From assembly GCA_030435675.1 (NCBI GenBank), contig CM059625.1, forward strand, positions 3,286,001 to 3,350,000: DNA of 64,000 nucleotides, in the 5' to 3' direction. Below, piece by piece: positions 31,514 through 44,100 of this stretch; the stretch's first letter is position 1, and every line of letters starts with the position of its first letter. The notes under the pieces were generated by a model that made no database searches, was not told the DNA's origin, and saw nothing but the letters and a program-made list of their open reading frames with translations. Made by a program: the position numbers and the translations under genes. Source of the DNA: Steinernema hermaphroditum. Taxonomy: Eukaryota > Nematoda > Chromadorea > Rhabditida > Steinernematidae.

Positions 31514-34045
31514 TTATGCGGGGTTGACCAGGACGTTCTTGGCGGCCATTAACGCCTTCAGATGTTCTAATTCGTGGCTCAGTTTGAGCATTTCTTTGCG
31601 TAGCTCGCCGTTCTCGTTTTCGAGTTGTTGCGCTCTTTTCGAGCGGTACTCAAAGACGGCGCGGCGGTTGGCTCGGCATCTTTTTGCCGCTTCGTTGTTG
31701 CGACGGCGTCGATCCATGTACTGAAACATGGGCTATAGAAGAATGAATTTTTGTGCGCATATTTGCAGTATTAATGATGACTTTGGCAGTCTGGATTTCG
31801 TAACCCCTGTTCTCTACATACAGTTAGTTACGTCTAGACTCCTATACATTTCAGCTTAGGTATTTCAGCTTCTTCATATGATCTCAAAGACAACCCCTTA
31901 ACCTTCTATTATCAGGACGTCCATATCGAGCAATGACCATATCTAATTGCTATTTTGACCTATCCAGGCTGAGATGTACAATTGCATACGATTTTGACTT
32001 TGGCCTTTATGCAAAATTCAGGATTTCGGTATTGATATTAACCCAATTTTAGAGTATACTTGTTAGAGGTAGACCGGCTTTAGGCTATCCAGAGTCATTC
32101 GAGAAACGTTTCGATTCCCGCAAGAAGCGTAGACGTATCAATTAAAACGTTACTCCACCTCATTGAGCGTGACCTTACGTCTAATCCGCAAATAAGTGTG
32201 CCTTTTCCGAAACATACGCCGAGTTCTACATTTCCTTTTCATAATATGCAAATTTCGGTCAATGCGTCGTGTTAAAGTGTCTCTGAACGTGTTGAACGCC
32301 AGCGGCTGTGGTCACTCTTTCTCTTTCAACGTTCGCGCGCTCGCGGCGTTTACAACAATAAACAGGTTGCCGCCATCGGCGTCTGCTGGATCAGTGGTCA
32401 GCAGCTTGCGACGTACACGCGCGTGGATTAGTGAGCCAAGCGTGTGCGCGCGCTCCATCCAGCCAGTTCCACATTGGGGTCATCATCGGACGCGAACAGG
32501 AAGCCGACGCCCCTGAATTCGGAGAGAGGAGCACTCTCTCTTTCAACAAAATCATCGCGATCCGATCGTCGCGAGATGACCACACAGAGAACAGCTGAAG
32601 GAGGCGCTTCGCATTCCACGAACTTACTCGTTCCTGATCGGGACGCGCGCTTAGCGCTTGCACGATAGCTGAGTTGTTCGATTTAGAGGAGCCCGGACTT
32701 GACTGATGCGAGTCGGTAGTGCTGCCTTGGCTACTTACTGGCGATCCAAGACTGTCCGAATCGGATTTTCCGATGGAGTCCTAACGAACATGGTGATTAC
32801 CGTAATCAGAAACATGTACTCACATGATTGGACGTTTCACATGACAGTCCGGATTGCTGTTCTGTTCGGCTTTGAGGAACGGAAGGGGAGCGTCGGGTGG
32901 TAGACAGGAGGGTACCCAGAAGCGACTGTGGACGATCATTTGTCGAGCTGACACTATCTTGGGCATGCGGTTGTGCGATGAGTTCCGTCGCTGATTGCTC
33001 TACTGTCCGAGTGGAATAGAAATTCTCCCAAGTGAGAGGCACGGATTCGGGGAGACAACGCTGCTCGGCGTGCTCCAGGAAACGATTGCGCAAGTACTGC
33101 TTCCCGTCGAAGAGGGGATCTAAACCCGTAGTATGAAAAAGCTATTCATCGAGAGCGCGAAACCGGTATATAAACGCTGTGAATAAGCGATTTCGCAATG
33201 TAACGAACCGTGTAGATGCAGCGATTGCGAGATTAAGTCGGAACTCTGTGACGTCGACGAATCAGGACTGGATGAGCCGGCGCTCACAATTTTCGACGTC
33301 GGATTGAACGGCTGGAAAGCGCCGCGGCCCACCGTCGACGAGAGGATGTCGGCTGCGGAGGTGGTCGCGCGGTAGGACGGATTTTGAAGGGCATGAAGTT
33401 GACACATTTGCATGAACGGGGATACGGTGTGTCCCGGGGCGGCAGTGAGGAGCTGAGGTCCGGCAAGTAGGGGCGAAGGGAAAAGGGTTGGAGGTAGTTT
33501 GGCGGTCATATCGATGGGGTAAAGCGGAGTGGGATGAATGTTGGAAGGGTTGTATTCCTGCAGCTTTGGATTGGGCACGATGACCGAGTCATGCGGTATG
33601 GTCTTGTGAGCGTATTGCGCTTCCAAGGCGTTCTTCAGCCGGGAGTTTTCCTGGGACAGCTCGATAAGACGCTGTTCCATTACCTAAAATACACAATTAG
33701 AAGTAAGAGTAATATGCGCGACGTTACAATATCGTTTAGTCTGCGCTTCTCTCTTGATCGTTTCGCGGAATCGTTGTTCCTCTTACGTCTCTCCCAATAA
33801 GTGTCGTCCTTATCGGAGAGTGATTGTCTAAAAGGCGACATTCACAACATCTATCGTAACCCCGCGAAAGCTAAAACCAACCGTCGACTCGAAGATTCGT
33901 TGGAAGGCGATGGTGATACCGATTCTTCCGAACTGCCCGACGACGAGTCGACCATCATGGAATGGTTGGCGGCATCGGGCCTCGCAGGCGAGAGACTCAG
34001 ATTCGAACTGGAACAGTCCAGGGGCTCCGACGCGTTCTCGTCCAT
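31514..34045 (-). CDS. transcription factor with two bZIP domains (PAR/NFIL3/CES-2-like)
   Basis: Six exons: 33882-34045, 33728-33827, 33209-33683, 32824-33119, 32628-32780 and 31514-31720; 464 residues, all junctions in frame. A Ser/Asp-rich N-terminus leads into bZIP 1 at about residues 65-110, with basic region [20 protein letters not shown] and a short zipper. A long Pro/Ser/Thr-rich middle ([20 protein letters not shown] and following) and the segment [17 protein letters not shown] follow, then a Ser-rich stretch. bZIP 2 ends the protein (about 397-464), with basic region [19 protein letters not shown] and a zipper with leucines at perfect heptad spacing (L-x6-L-x6-L-x6-L). Both basic regions have the RR-x-x-NN-x-x-AKR-x-R pattern of PAR-like factors. 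An acceptor-like TTCCAG sits two bases before the ATG. Confidence 0.8.
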
Positions 34046-37000
34046 ATCTGGAACGACGGGGACGACTCAAGGATGAACCGTTCTACAGTGCCCTCGGGCA
34101 AAGTCGTCGCGCGAGGCGAACTTGAACGCGTCAAAGGTTATTAATATGACGACCGCCGACGGCGACGTCTCGGCTTCGGTGGTCAGTCGCCGGCGATGGC
34201 GGCGACGATTCACGCTCGCCGCCTCTTGTCTGCCGGTCGACCGCCACCGTCGCTGACCGGATGCAAAAAATAGAATTTCGACAGATTAAAGTAATTTCGA
34301 TCCGGTTCTCGCGCGGGTCAAACAGAACTGGACATCGAATCGGCGCTCAGCTGCACCGAAAGGGAGAGGAAGACGGCGACGCCGACGGCGGAGAGGCTAC
34401 AGTCGCCACTGACCAACCGGATTTCGCGTAAGGCCACCGTCCACGTCCAAAACGTCACCGCCGCCGCCGTCGGAGCGAACACACGCCGCTTACAAAAATT
34501 GTGACGGTCGCCGACTGGACAGTATGTTGAAAAAGACGAACGTGTGTGCGCAACTAGCGAAAGTGGCGATCGCGCCTCGGGGCACTCGCGAACGACCACG
34601 CGCACTTTCACTACTACTGTGCGCGTGTGCTGAGGGCGTCGATAACGAAGACGAAAGGCTCGGAGACCTGGATTTGAGAGCAGGCCGTTTGCAACGTTGC
34701 CGCGTCTATCGCCGTCGTTCATCTGAAGGCTTACGAGGCGACAGACAGGATTCAGACGCGCCGCTTTGCAACATCGCTAATGTGCCACTGCACACGAAAA
34801 TTGCTGCGAGGGGTCAGTCGGCTGTGCATGCAACAGATGTCCCTAATATGGAGTGTGCGGAAAAGCGGAGAAGAAGAGTGTAATTAGCACGCTCGGTGAG
34901 ACATCCAACCGACTGAGAATTAATTATTAACGGACGCGGAGGGCAAAAAAAACGATTCTAGGTCGTGTCGCGCTGAGTCATTTTTGACTGGAAAAAGTTA
35001 TGATTTAATAGGTCTATTCGGGTCATTTACGAATTCCCGATTTCCGAGAAATCGCTTTTTTTCAAAAAGTCGGATCAATTATTTCCACGTCGAAAGGGTG
35101 AAGGCGAACAGCAGAAGACAGCGAAACGTCACAGACTACAGATGGACATTGGGAACTTGAACCAATTAACCCAGAAATTTGTTAGATATGTGATGTTCTT
35201 AGGAAAAACGTGATTGTAATATCCGCAAACGATTAAAAAAGCATTTTAATTACAAGGGTATGACTATACTCTATATTATTAAAATGATCTTTAATTTATA
35301 GGCCTTAGTGCCAAGAAAATCTAATTCACGGGTAAGTAGATTATATATTTGGTCGTGGCACAGGCCACATCAATTAGAGATCTACTCAAGCGTTGAGCGG
35401 CTGCTAAATGGTCAGCAAAAGGCTTAGCCAGTCGACTCTCGAAAAGGACAACTGGTTGAGGGACAGAACTGTTTGTAGACTATCTAAGGCCAAAATATGA
35501 ATGGAACATGACACAGAGGGTAAACGGAGTTAGGCACACAGATTTTTAACTAATTTAAGATGAAAGTTGACTATGGCATTATGGGAGCATGATACCAATG
35601 AGGCAGTCATATACAGGCAAGGGTGATATTAAGACACTATGGCTAAGGGTCATCCATTTATTTATTAGTACGCTAAGGCGAAAGTCGAAAAAGTGAAAGT
35701 CGAAAGACGGAAAATCATGTCAAAATCGGTGTACAGCGGAATAGGGCACTGTCACAAGCGCGGAGATGAAACATTTTCGATGTCGCGCGAACGCAAGCGA
35801 ACGTCATTTTGAAAGTAAAAGTGGGTGAAAGTGACGGCCGACGGAGGGGTTGCATGCGGAGGGGCGATCAAACCGCGCACGGTTCGGCCGTCCGGTGCAG
35901 GGGGCGGACTCCAGCGGGTCGGTCCTCTTCTCGCCTGCGGCAGAGTAAGGGGCGAAAGGTATTATGCGATTTTCAGATGGATATTTGGAGAGCGCGAGGA
36001 AAATTCAGGTCACGCGTAGGGCGACACTCGCCGGTTGAAACACGATGAAACAATCGTCCGGCGACGGCGGGGCGCAGGTTCCGATACGTTTGAATAGCCT
36101 AGACTCTCTGGATGAACGGCGGAGGTGGGGATCGCCCCGGTCGATCCGTAAATTTCCCCTTGTGCGTCGCGGAATTTTCGGCTTTCACGGAATCCGGACT
36201 GCTGTGACGTCAAATGTGGTTGCGAGATTGAAATCGAACTAGTACCTTAGGAGGAGACAAGTTGAACGGAATGTGTGACACAAAAAGACATCGAGGAACG
36301 TTATCGGGAAGGTTCGGACTGATAAAAGTGTGTATCAAAAGGTCAAAGCGGCAATAAAACAGAAAATATTTGTTTCTACAAGGAACCATGTGCGCCTGGT
36401 GGAAATAGATATAGAAACGGCAAGGGCCTGTTAACACTTAACCAAATAGCGAAGGTACAAACATGGGCAAAAAGTAGAAAACTCGTAGAAACCTGAACCC
36501 CAAAATCTGGTAGTACTTGCCAAGGAGTATGTCCCAAGGAATATGCGTGAAACACTCTTACGGGGGCCTCTAATCCGCTTTATGCCTAAGCGCCAGCTAG
36601 GAGATGCATCCCTCATCCTTTCCGAGAAATAGTGGTGGTCATCCTCAGCGGAAACCTTTGGACTACACTTATTGAAAATCGGACATAAAATAGAAAAGTG
36701 GAGAATGGCTTCGCATCGACGGACAGTTTGCCAGACGCTAAGTGCAACTGACCACCGCAAGAATAACCGATGGCACATCGAGAAAACAAAGTGAAGGCGC
36801 GAGCGAGATGACCGATTCATGGACACAGGCAGTAAACAATTCGACCTCATCTCGAGACAGACAGACCCTCAAAAGACGGTGGCACCCGGGCCATAAGCAC
36901 GAACCACCCGTCAACAACAGTCCGTCCGCGCCGTTCTTTTGCATCTTCTCCGAGGGGCGATCCTCTGCGCGCACTCGCTGACCTTTCGGGCCAGGCAAGG

Positions 37001-39330
37001 CGCCGAGCGGCACAGTGACCTCAGAGACGCCTCGGCGCGGCCAAAGCACTAAAGCGATGATGATCGGCTAATCAAGAGAGACGACAACAAAAATAAGCAG
37101 CTGTCGCCCGTGCTGATTGCTGGCTGCGCGCACAAAACAATATGCAAATGGGCATCGTTGGATTTTTTTTGCATGATCCGGTTGGCTGCTGGACAACTGC
37201 AGGCATCGCCTGTATGGCCCTCTCGAACGCTGAACCAAACAACAAACGGTTCTTTCGCGCTGATCAAACAGAGACAAGAAAAGGGATGATTGGGGTGCTA
37301 TAGAAAACGGGTATCTGCCAGCGTAGCTTGTTTGTTTGCACACGTACCGATTAAGATACGGTCAGCTGGGGTCAACCAAACGTGGAACGGGATGATGGAG
37401 CAGACGCACGTGCGGAGATTTTTTTAAATCTCCGCTGTTCTATATGCGAAGACTCTTCACAGTACGTCATCCTGCCAGGGTCATTCAGGCTTCTGGATAC
37501 TGTATGATCATGCTACACACCCTCCGTTTTAATTGCATTGTCCGAACTCTTGCTTTTGGATAATGATATTTACCGCTATTTAAAATGCAACAAAGAAGTG
37601 GAAGATTGCACTGAAATTGTGCTCTTTTTCACATTAAAATAGAGCATTCGCGACACGTTTTTATAAAAGGCATCGGTGATATGAAAGGGTTCAATGCATA
37701 AAAGGTGGGATAAGAAGATAATTGACTGTTCCATTCGATCTTTGCAACTGTGCACTCGGCGACAATCAATCTGGAATTCGGTGGTCAATCAGGTTGAATT
37801 GTCATAACTTTTGAATAAAAGAGGCGTCGAAAAAACCTGTATGGTTATATCCAACTTTTGGGTGATGATAAAAAGGAAGACCTGCACTTTGGAGCGATTT
37901 TATAATCACTTAATCCTATAAAAAAGGGGCTAATGGGACATTTAGTACAGATCAAAACAGTTAAATTGTACATGTGGTGCTCGGAACGAAGCAGACTAGG
38001 AAGAAGCTGCTATAAGAGGATCTCATGTCAAGACATCTTGAACAATCATGTGCTGGTCAGCGCATACTCAATACAGAGGCTACATAAAAAATGAACCTTA
38101 ACTATGAAAATCTGAAAAACAAACAAAAATCTGCCATTACTTAGCGACGGCGATTTGATATTGACAGGGCACAAACAACACAAATCAAAAATAGATCAAG
38201 TCCGTAATCTGTAACGAATCGCGTAAATATCCTGCTACAAAACTCAACAACATTGACGTGCTGAATATGGAATTCCACGTTATACAGAATCAGTACGATG
38301 ATAAGGGCGTTCAGAGAACGTGAAAATAGAAAGCACGTCGACCAATAAGTATTTGCTGTACCATTTTAAACCAAGCGACAAAGTTTGTACATGGTTCCTT
38401 TCCAATGTTCACTATGGTATCCTACGGTGGACAAGATGACAGTACGATACTATGCGGTGCTGAAATGGAAGGGGTCAGAAGGGTGTTCCCAAGACTCCCT
38501 TTTTTTTCAAACGACATCAGACTTATGTCCTATAAAAAGGTACGATGATTGGCAGAACACAGACAACTATGCATGAACCAGTATAAAAAACTAATCGCCG
38601 CAGGTGAGAAACAAAGCTCGCTTCAAATGTGCCCCCGATCTGGGTGTTCGACACGTCGGAACTGCCTCGTTTTTGCTGTACTTTCCGTCGACGACCCTCC
38701 GCCGACGGCGTTTTTGTTGCACTTTTTCATGCACCCTTCTCGTTTAACGAAGGTCGCGTCGGTGCGCGCAAAAAGGCCACGCAACGATTACTCGTCTCAA
38801 AAACGGAACGAACCCAATTTCGCCGATGGTGTTCCTTCGGAGAGACATCGCAAAAGATGAAGACGACGACACCGATTGTTTTCGGACGATAAGAAGGTAC
38901 GTTGCAATATTAATTACGTGCGTGAAGGACACTTCGAAAACGTGATCGAATGAACCGATTCGTTCCGTTTATGTTGCAAATAATGCAACAGTGGTGTTGA
39001 GATGAAGATGGTGCGTTTAAGGTGAATAAACTGAATGCATTTGGTCATCTTTATTGTGCCGCCATAGAGCGAAATAAGGGCAGCTATTTTTTAGAGAAAT
39101 TATAACTGATTGCCGAATGTTCGCATTGAGGATAGCGATAAAAGAGGTCGTGTATGCAAGATACACATATGAAAACACACCTACGATATGAAGCCACACG
39201 TTCCTTGGAATAGCTTCAAGAAACCTATTTTTATGTGAGCATTTATTTCTTCGGTCTTGCCCTTTGGAGTTCGAGTTACACAGCGCAGTTCCCGCAAATC
39301 ACAAAATCATATATTTTCCAAGGATCCAAG
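34046..39330. other. gene-poor region upstream of the bZIP gene
   Basis: With the part beyond the repeat at 39331 this makes about 7.1 kb between the bZIP start and the mpz-1 stop. The 34150-34850, 35800-36060 and 38600-38890 stretches are GC-rich and CpG-rich compared with their A/T-rich surroundings and could be promoters or non-coding first exons of the bZIP gene. No reading frame with a family motif, no tRNA and no complete transposon was seen. Confidence 0.45.
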
Positions 39331-39625
39331 ATGACCACTTTATTTCACGAAGCAAAGACATTTCGCCTGGCATGACACCGAATAATAGAAAAACCTAAGA
39401 TATCACTTGCAGCCGGCTTCATCCGTGATGCGGTGTTGATGTCGAAGCTGTCGGTAGCGGTGCGCTTCATGGGGCATCTGTGAATCGTCGAACCACCAGA
39501 AACGGCAGCGGAGCTTCTCATTTTCGGAGCATTTGGAGCACAGAGGCGGCTTCTAGGCTCTCATCTGCTTCGGAGAGTGGTGTCCTCAGAGCGTCGGCGG
39601 CCTTTAGAGTTCTCAAGCTCTCACA
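39331..39625 (-). repeat. dispersed repeat, copy 1 (decayed gene 3' end)
   Basis: Alignable along its length with 60491-60857. Shared landmarks in order are GGCATGACACC or GCATGACACC, ATATCACTTG, GCGCTT-CA-GGGGCATCTG, AACGGCAGCGG/AATGGCGGCC, GGAGAG and GTGTCCTCAGAGCGTC. Read on the minus strand it carries a short frame ending in a stop, followed by a 3'-UTR-like stretch with AATAAA. This looks like the 3' end of a multicopy gene or element. The frame is interrupted here, so this copy is dead. Confidence 0.6.
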
Positions 39626-41146
39626 CAGCTGAATGCCTGCTTTGTCGCAGTTCCCTTTGGAAGCCGGAACACAAACAACTACCACAGGTAGACGAACCGC
39701 ACACTCTGATGGACGGACCGCTCGCCACTGTGACACGAGAAAAACTCACCATCATATAAATATCCGTTCCAGAACGTCTTATAATACCGGCAGCTACAGT
39801 CTTGGACAACGATCTGGTGACGGTTTTACGCCGTTCACGATAAGGCGGTCACAAAGGCTACGCGGGATGCTGATTCTTCGTTCACTAAGGTTGATCTTTG
39901 TAAGTACGCAGCCAGAGCTTAGCACTGTAAAATTCCGGGTCTACCTCCCAAGACCATATAGTCATATATCTGTAGAACAGCCGTGGCTCTTGAAAGCCTT
40001 TTCTGCTGTCATGGGTGCGGTCATCGCCCCCACTGATTTTCTCCCACATGTATAAACCAAGTTGAGGCCATAATAAAGCTGTCCAAGTACGGTAACTGCG
40101 AGGGGCGAGAGCATTCCCTTCAATGCAGTATTAAGCTCAGAAAGCGCAACGATGACGCAACTCAACGACGATTGTCAGACAGCAAGTGCCAAAGCCTGAG
40201 AACTATTGAAACCCTGATAAATGGTATTGTACACAATCCACCTACGGCCGAACCACTATTCAAAGAAAACAGCGCCAAGTTTCCCAAGTCCTCAGCCGTA
40301 TGATATCATTGACAAAGCGATAACATTCTCACCGCGATTGTCCCAAACCAAACGGAAACAATGGGTTCTGTTCATTTGCCCCAAGCGAAAATAAAAACAA
40401 CGAAGGGAAACTTTCAACAAGAAAAGATATATTATGCATTACACTGCGAAATCTGAGCCTTCTTTGTTTAGCCAACGACAACCTGTCTTCATCTGTGCAT
40501 ATGTATACTTTATTTTATTGACGTATGCGGTTTATGGTAACGCTACAATAGAACATAAAATTTGGATAGATAACTACTTTGTGTTGATAATTGACATGGG
40601 TATTCCAAATGTCTATAGTATGTATATGTTTGTCATGAAAGGATAGTAGGAAATACTTTCGGCAGAGCGACGCGACGTTGCAACCCGTCGTCACTTCACT
40701 ACATTTGCGCAACGGATCGGTGCTCGGAAAGATTGGGATTGCGAAGTGTTTTCGACTGAGTGACATTTTGAAAATATGAAGAAGAAGTCACAGGAAACAA
40801 AAACGTGGGCAGGCTGATTAAAGTGCTGGTCGGCGGAGAGGAGGAGACAACACAATGAGGGCATAACGAACCGAGCTCTGTGGAGCTCGCGGTCGAAGTG
40901 ACGCCTGGAAGTCTGTGCGAGTTGAGCAAGAAGGCACCGAAAACTGTGAATTCACATCAGAATCAAAACTGCTTCAAGGTGGCATAACAAAGTAATGAAT
41001 GATGGTTATGACATTGGCGAGAGAAAATGGATAAATTATGCGAGTCACTTGAGGGCGAGACGTATGATCATTGGGTTAAGTGAAGAGTGTAATTATGGGA
41101 GAGAGAGATGGAAGAAGAGCTGCTGTGTGGTCGATGATCGTTGTGC
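39626..41146. other. spacer downstream of mpz-1
   Basis: About 1.5 kb beyond the mpz-1 stop codon, which must include its 3' UTR. No gene or repeat was recognised. Confidence 0.4.
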
Positions 41147-44100
41147 TTAAGCGGTGACGATTCCGCGAGGCCTAGCTATCTGGAGGATCAGGCGTTCGCC
41201 GCTCGCCTTCACAAGGTTCACTGCCGACCCCTAAAGTATATTTAGCTGAAACGTCGATTAGGCTAATGCACTACCACACCCATTTAAACCTTGGAAGTCA
41301 ATAAAATTTTTGCCGCCCCCGGCTTTTCTTTTCCTTCCTGGACACATGCATATACATGTTGCCATGTGGTTAACAGGTGTCAATCAAGTTGAAACAGCTG
41401 GCACCATGTCAAGACTCATGTTTGGAAATGGAACAGGTGTTTGGTCCTATATTAAACGCAAGGTGATCTATGATGCTTTGGTTCCAAAATGGATTTGCCT
41501 CTTAAGGAGGTGGACGACTGGTGGGCTTTTAGAGGGTTGCATTAGATTCGAACGAAGAGAAAAGCACCGCACCTACCTGGTCAGTAACGGCGACCCCGTT
41601 AACGGCCATCAGACGATCGCCCACGCGCAACTTCTCCGCGGCAGTGGATCCCGGTTGGAGCGACGTAACCAAAATGCCGCGAACCCGCTTCCCAATACCC
41701 ATTCCAAGTTGCTGCTCCGGAATCTTCTTCAGCTCAATCAGATAGTCGTCGGACCCTTCTTCGTGGATGTCGAGGAGGGTGACCTCCTTCGGCGGATGAG
41801 ACGGCCCACCAGTGACGGAGTCCTCAAGCATTGACAATTGGGCGATGATCCAAAACAATGACCAACCTGGTCAGTTCCGCTGCTCGGCTCCTCGGTCACC
41901 GGGGAAAGATCGGAGTGCAGCGTGGTTTGCTGTTGGTTCTCTTCTTGGATCGTCACCTTGGGCAGCGTTCTCGATGGAGGGGCCGGCGGAGGGACGTCTT
42001 TGCGTTCGTCGTCGGCGGAGAAGGGCGAAGAAGTGGCAGGCGAGATATCGTTTCGGTTCATGGTTCCTTTGGCGGAAGTGCTTGCAGCTGCTGCGCAAGT
42101 TCCTCTCACCATTGTTGGAGGCGTCGCGGCGTGAACTTTACTTGTCGTTTCCGTGAGCTTCCAGCGGCCTACTTTGAGCGTTACTTTTCCAGTGATCGTT
42201 TTCAATGAAGTGGCGACATCCTCTTGCATATAACCAGTGACGTCTTGGCCGTTGATAGCGAGAATCTAAAACATGACCGTTCTAAGGCGTTGTTACATGT
42301 GAGAAATGAACAAAATCCGATATTTGTGCGGCTCGGAAGCCAAGTTCCCACGCTAGGTCTCCATAGCCAATCTATATCACCTAGGTGAAGTGTGGGAATG
42401 AACAAATTGGATATCGAAAGGAGAAATTGCGCCGCTTAAGACGTGAGAAAATAGAGGTGGTCGTGCTTGACAATACTGTACATTTTGCGTGGGATGGTGT
42501 GGGCTGCTACGGCAAAGAGTGTCGCTTTTTTTTCGCTTTTTCGCTGTTTCGCTCTGTGATATAAAGAAGAGTGCTAACAACTAATTAATGCCACCGCGAA
42601 TCTTATGCGTCTGCGGTCCCTATGTACAATGCTCGAGAGTGGACGTCCACTGTTTGGTGACAATGTCTCATCAACGTCATTATTGGCCGTGTTAATTACA
42701 TTTCATTTCGCAGGCAGATGGCAGATGAGTGCAAATTTCGGTGTGTCAGCAGTAGTTCATGTTTCGCAGAAATCTGAGTGTGCGTGAGCGTTAATCGGAC
42801 TAGTCGAATGATGTCCTCATTGGAGTACATTAGGCGAAAAAGGCATCGCGTGCCAAAGGACTACAGAAGACGTTAAAAACGCGTTCGGCTGTCAAATGTC
42901 CTTTGTCCAAATGTGGTTAATTATGACACAAAAAAGTAGCTTTCTGGCCCGTCGGATTACGATAGCAGCGTTCTAAATATATACGCGTACTTTTCAATAC
43001 CTGCTATGGCGTTCAGAGAAATCGATACGGATGCGGATAACCTCTGAGGGTGGCCACAAGTACTCAGCTTCCCGTTGGGATTAGTCGGCGAGCGTGAATC
43101 GTACGTAGAACTTGGACAACCGCTCACAGCTTAGGAGCTTGACAGGATTAACAAGAGAGTATGTAAAAAGCAGTAACGTAGGCACCGGAAGGAGAAAAAC
43201 ATGGCGCGTGGGAACATCCCTTTCGACGCTGTGAGACACACACCCCTGTTTGTTATTTGAGTGCTATTGCGGCTGAGAGATAAGGCTTAGCCGACGACGT
43301 GACGTTAACCGCGCTAATCCTAGGTTTTGTACGCCGGCGAAATGAACCCACCTGATCGCCCTGCATTAGTCGGCTGTCCGCCTCGGCCAGGCCTCCTTTG
43401 ACCACTTCCGACACATAGACACCGGGTTCGTTCTTGCGACCAACGATCGAGAGGCCCAGTCCCCTGCCGGGCTTTTTCATCAGTTCCATTTCGAATATGT
43501 TGTAGATCTGCGTCGGGTCGAGAAGGCTCATCTGCAGCTCTACGTCCCGGTAAACGAGCAGTCGGACTTTAGACGGTGTTCTTCGTAATAGGGAAATCGC
43601 CTGGTCATGCGAAACCCCTCGTAACGAGACGCCGTTCACCTAAACGTTTGAGCGAGTTGTTTATAAAGCAGCTGTTTCCTGAAGTGTGTACCTCGAGCAC
43701 TTGATCCCCAGGCTTGAGACGTCCGTCCATGGCGGCGGCTCCGTCTGGATACACTTCGTGAATGACTACGGTGTTCAGTACAGTGTCCGAGCCGCCCACG
43801 ATGCTGAGCCCGAGGCCCTTTCCGTCTTTGTCAATCTCGATTAGCGTCTCTTTACCGGTTTCGACGGGGATGGTCCGTTCCATCTGCCAGCTCTTCTTGC
43901 GAATATCTTAAACGAACGAACGTCAACTGTCGCAAATGTGTCAATTGTTTATGGGGTGCCGAAAGAGACAGCAATAGGGAAAGATGGGTCAGCCGGCGTC
44001 GAAGCCGGGCCCCGGTTTGAGGCTGAGGAAAGAACGTTGAACGGCGCGCTGAAATTTTAATGACCCCCGGAAGGCGGGAAGAATACAAAGAGCGTCGGCA

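Noticed and set aside
36045..36242. 65-codon GC-rich open frame in the large intergenic region
   Set aside because: No motif, no splice partner, and GC-rich sequence produces long chance frames on both strands here.
38549..38892. Overlapping plus-strand open frames in a GC-rich patch upstream of the bZIP gene
   Set aside because: Two frames are open at once and neither shows a family feature; more likely a promoter or non-coding exon.
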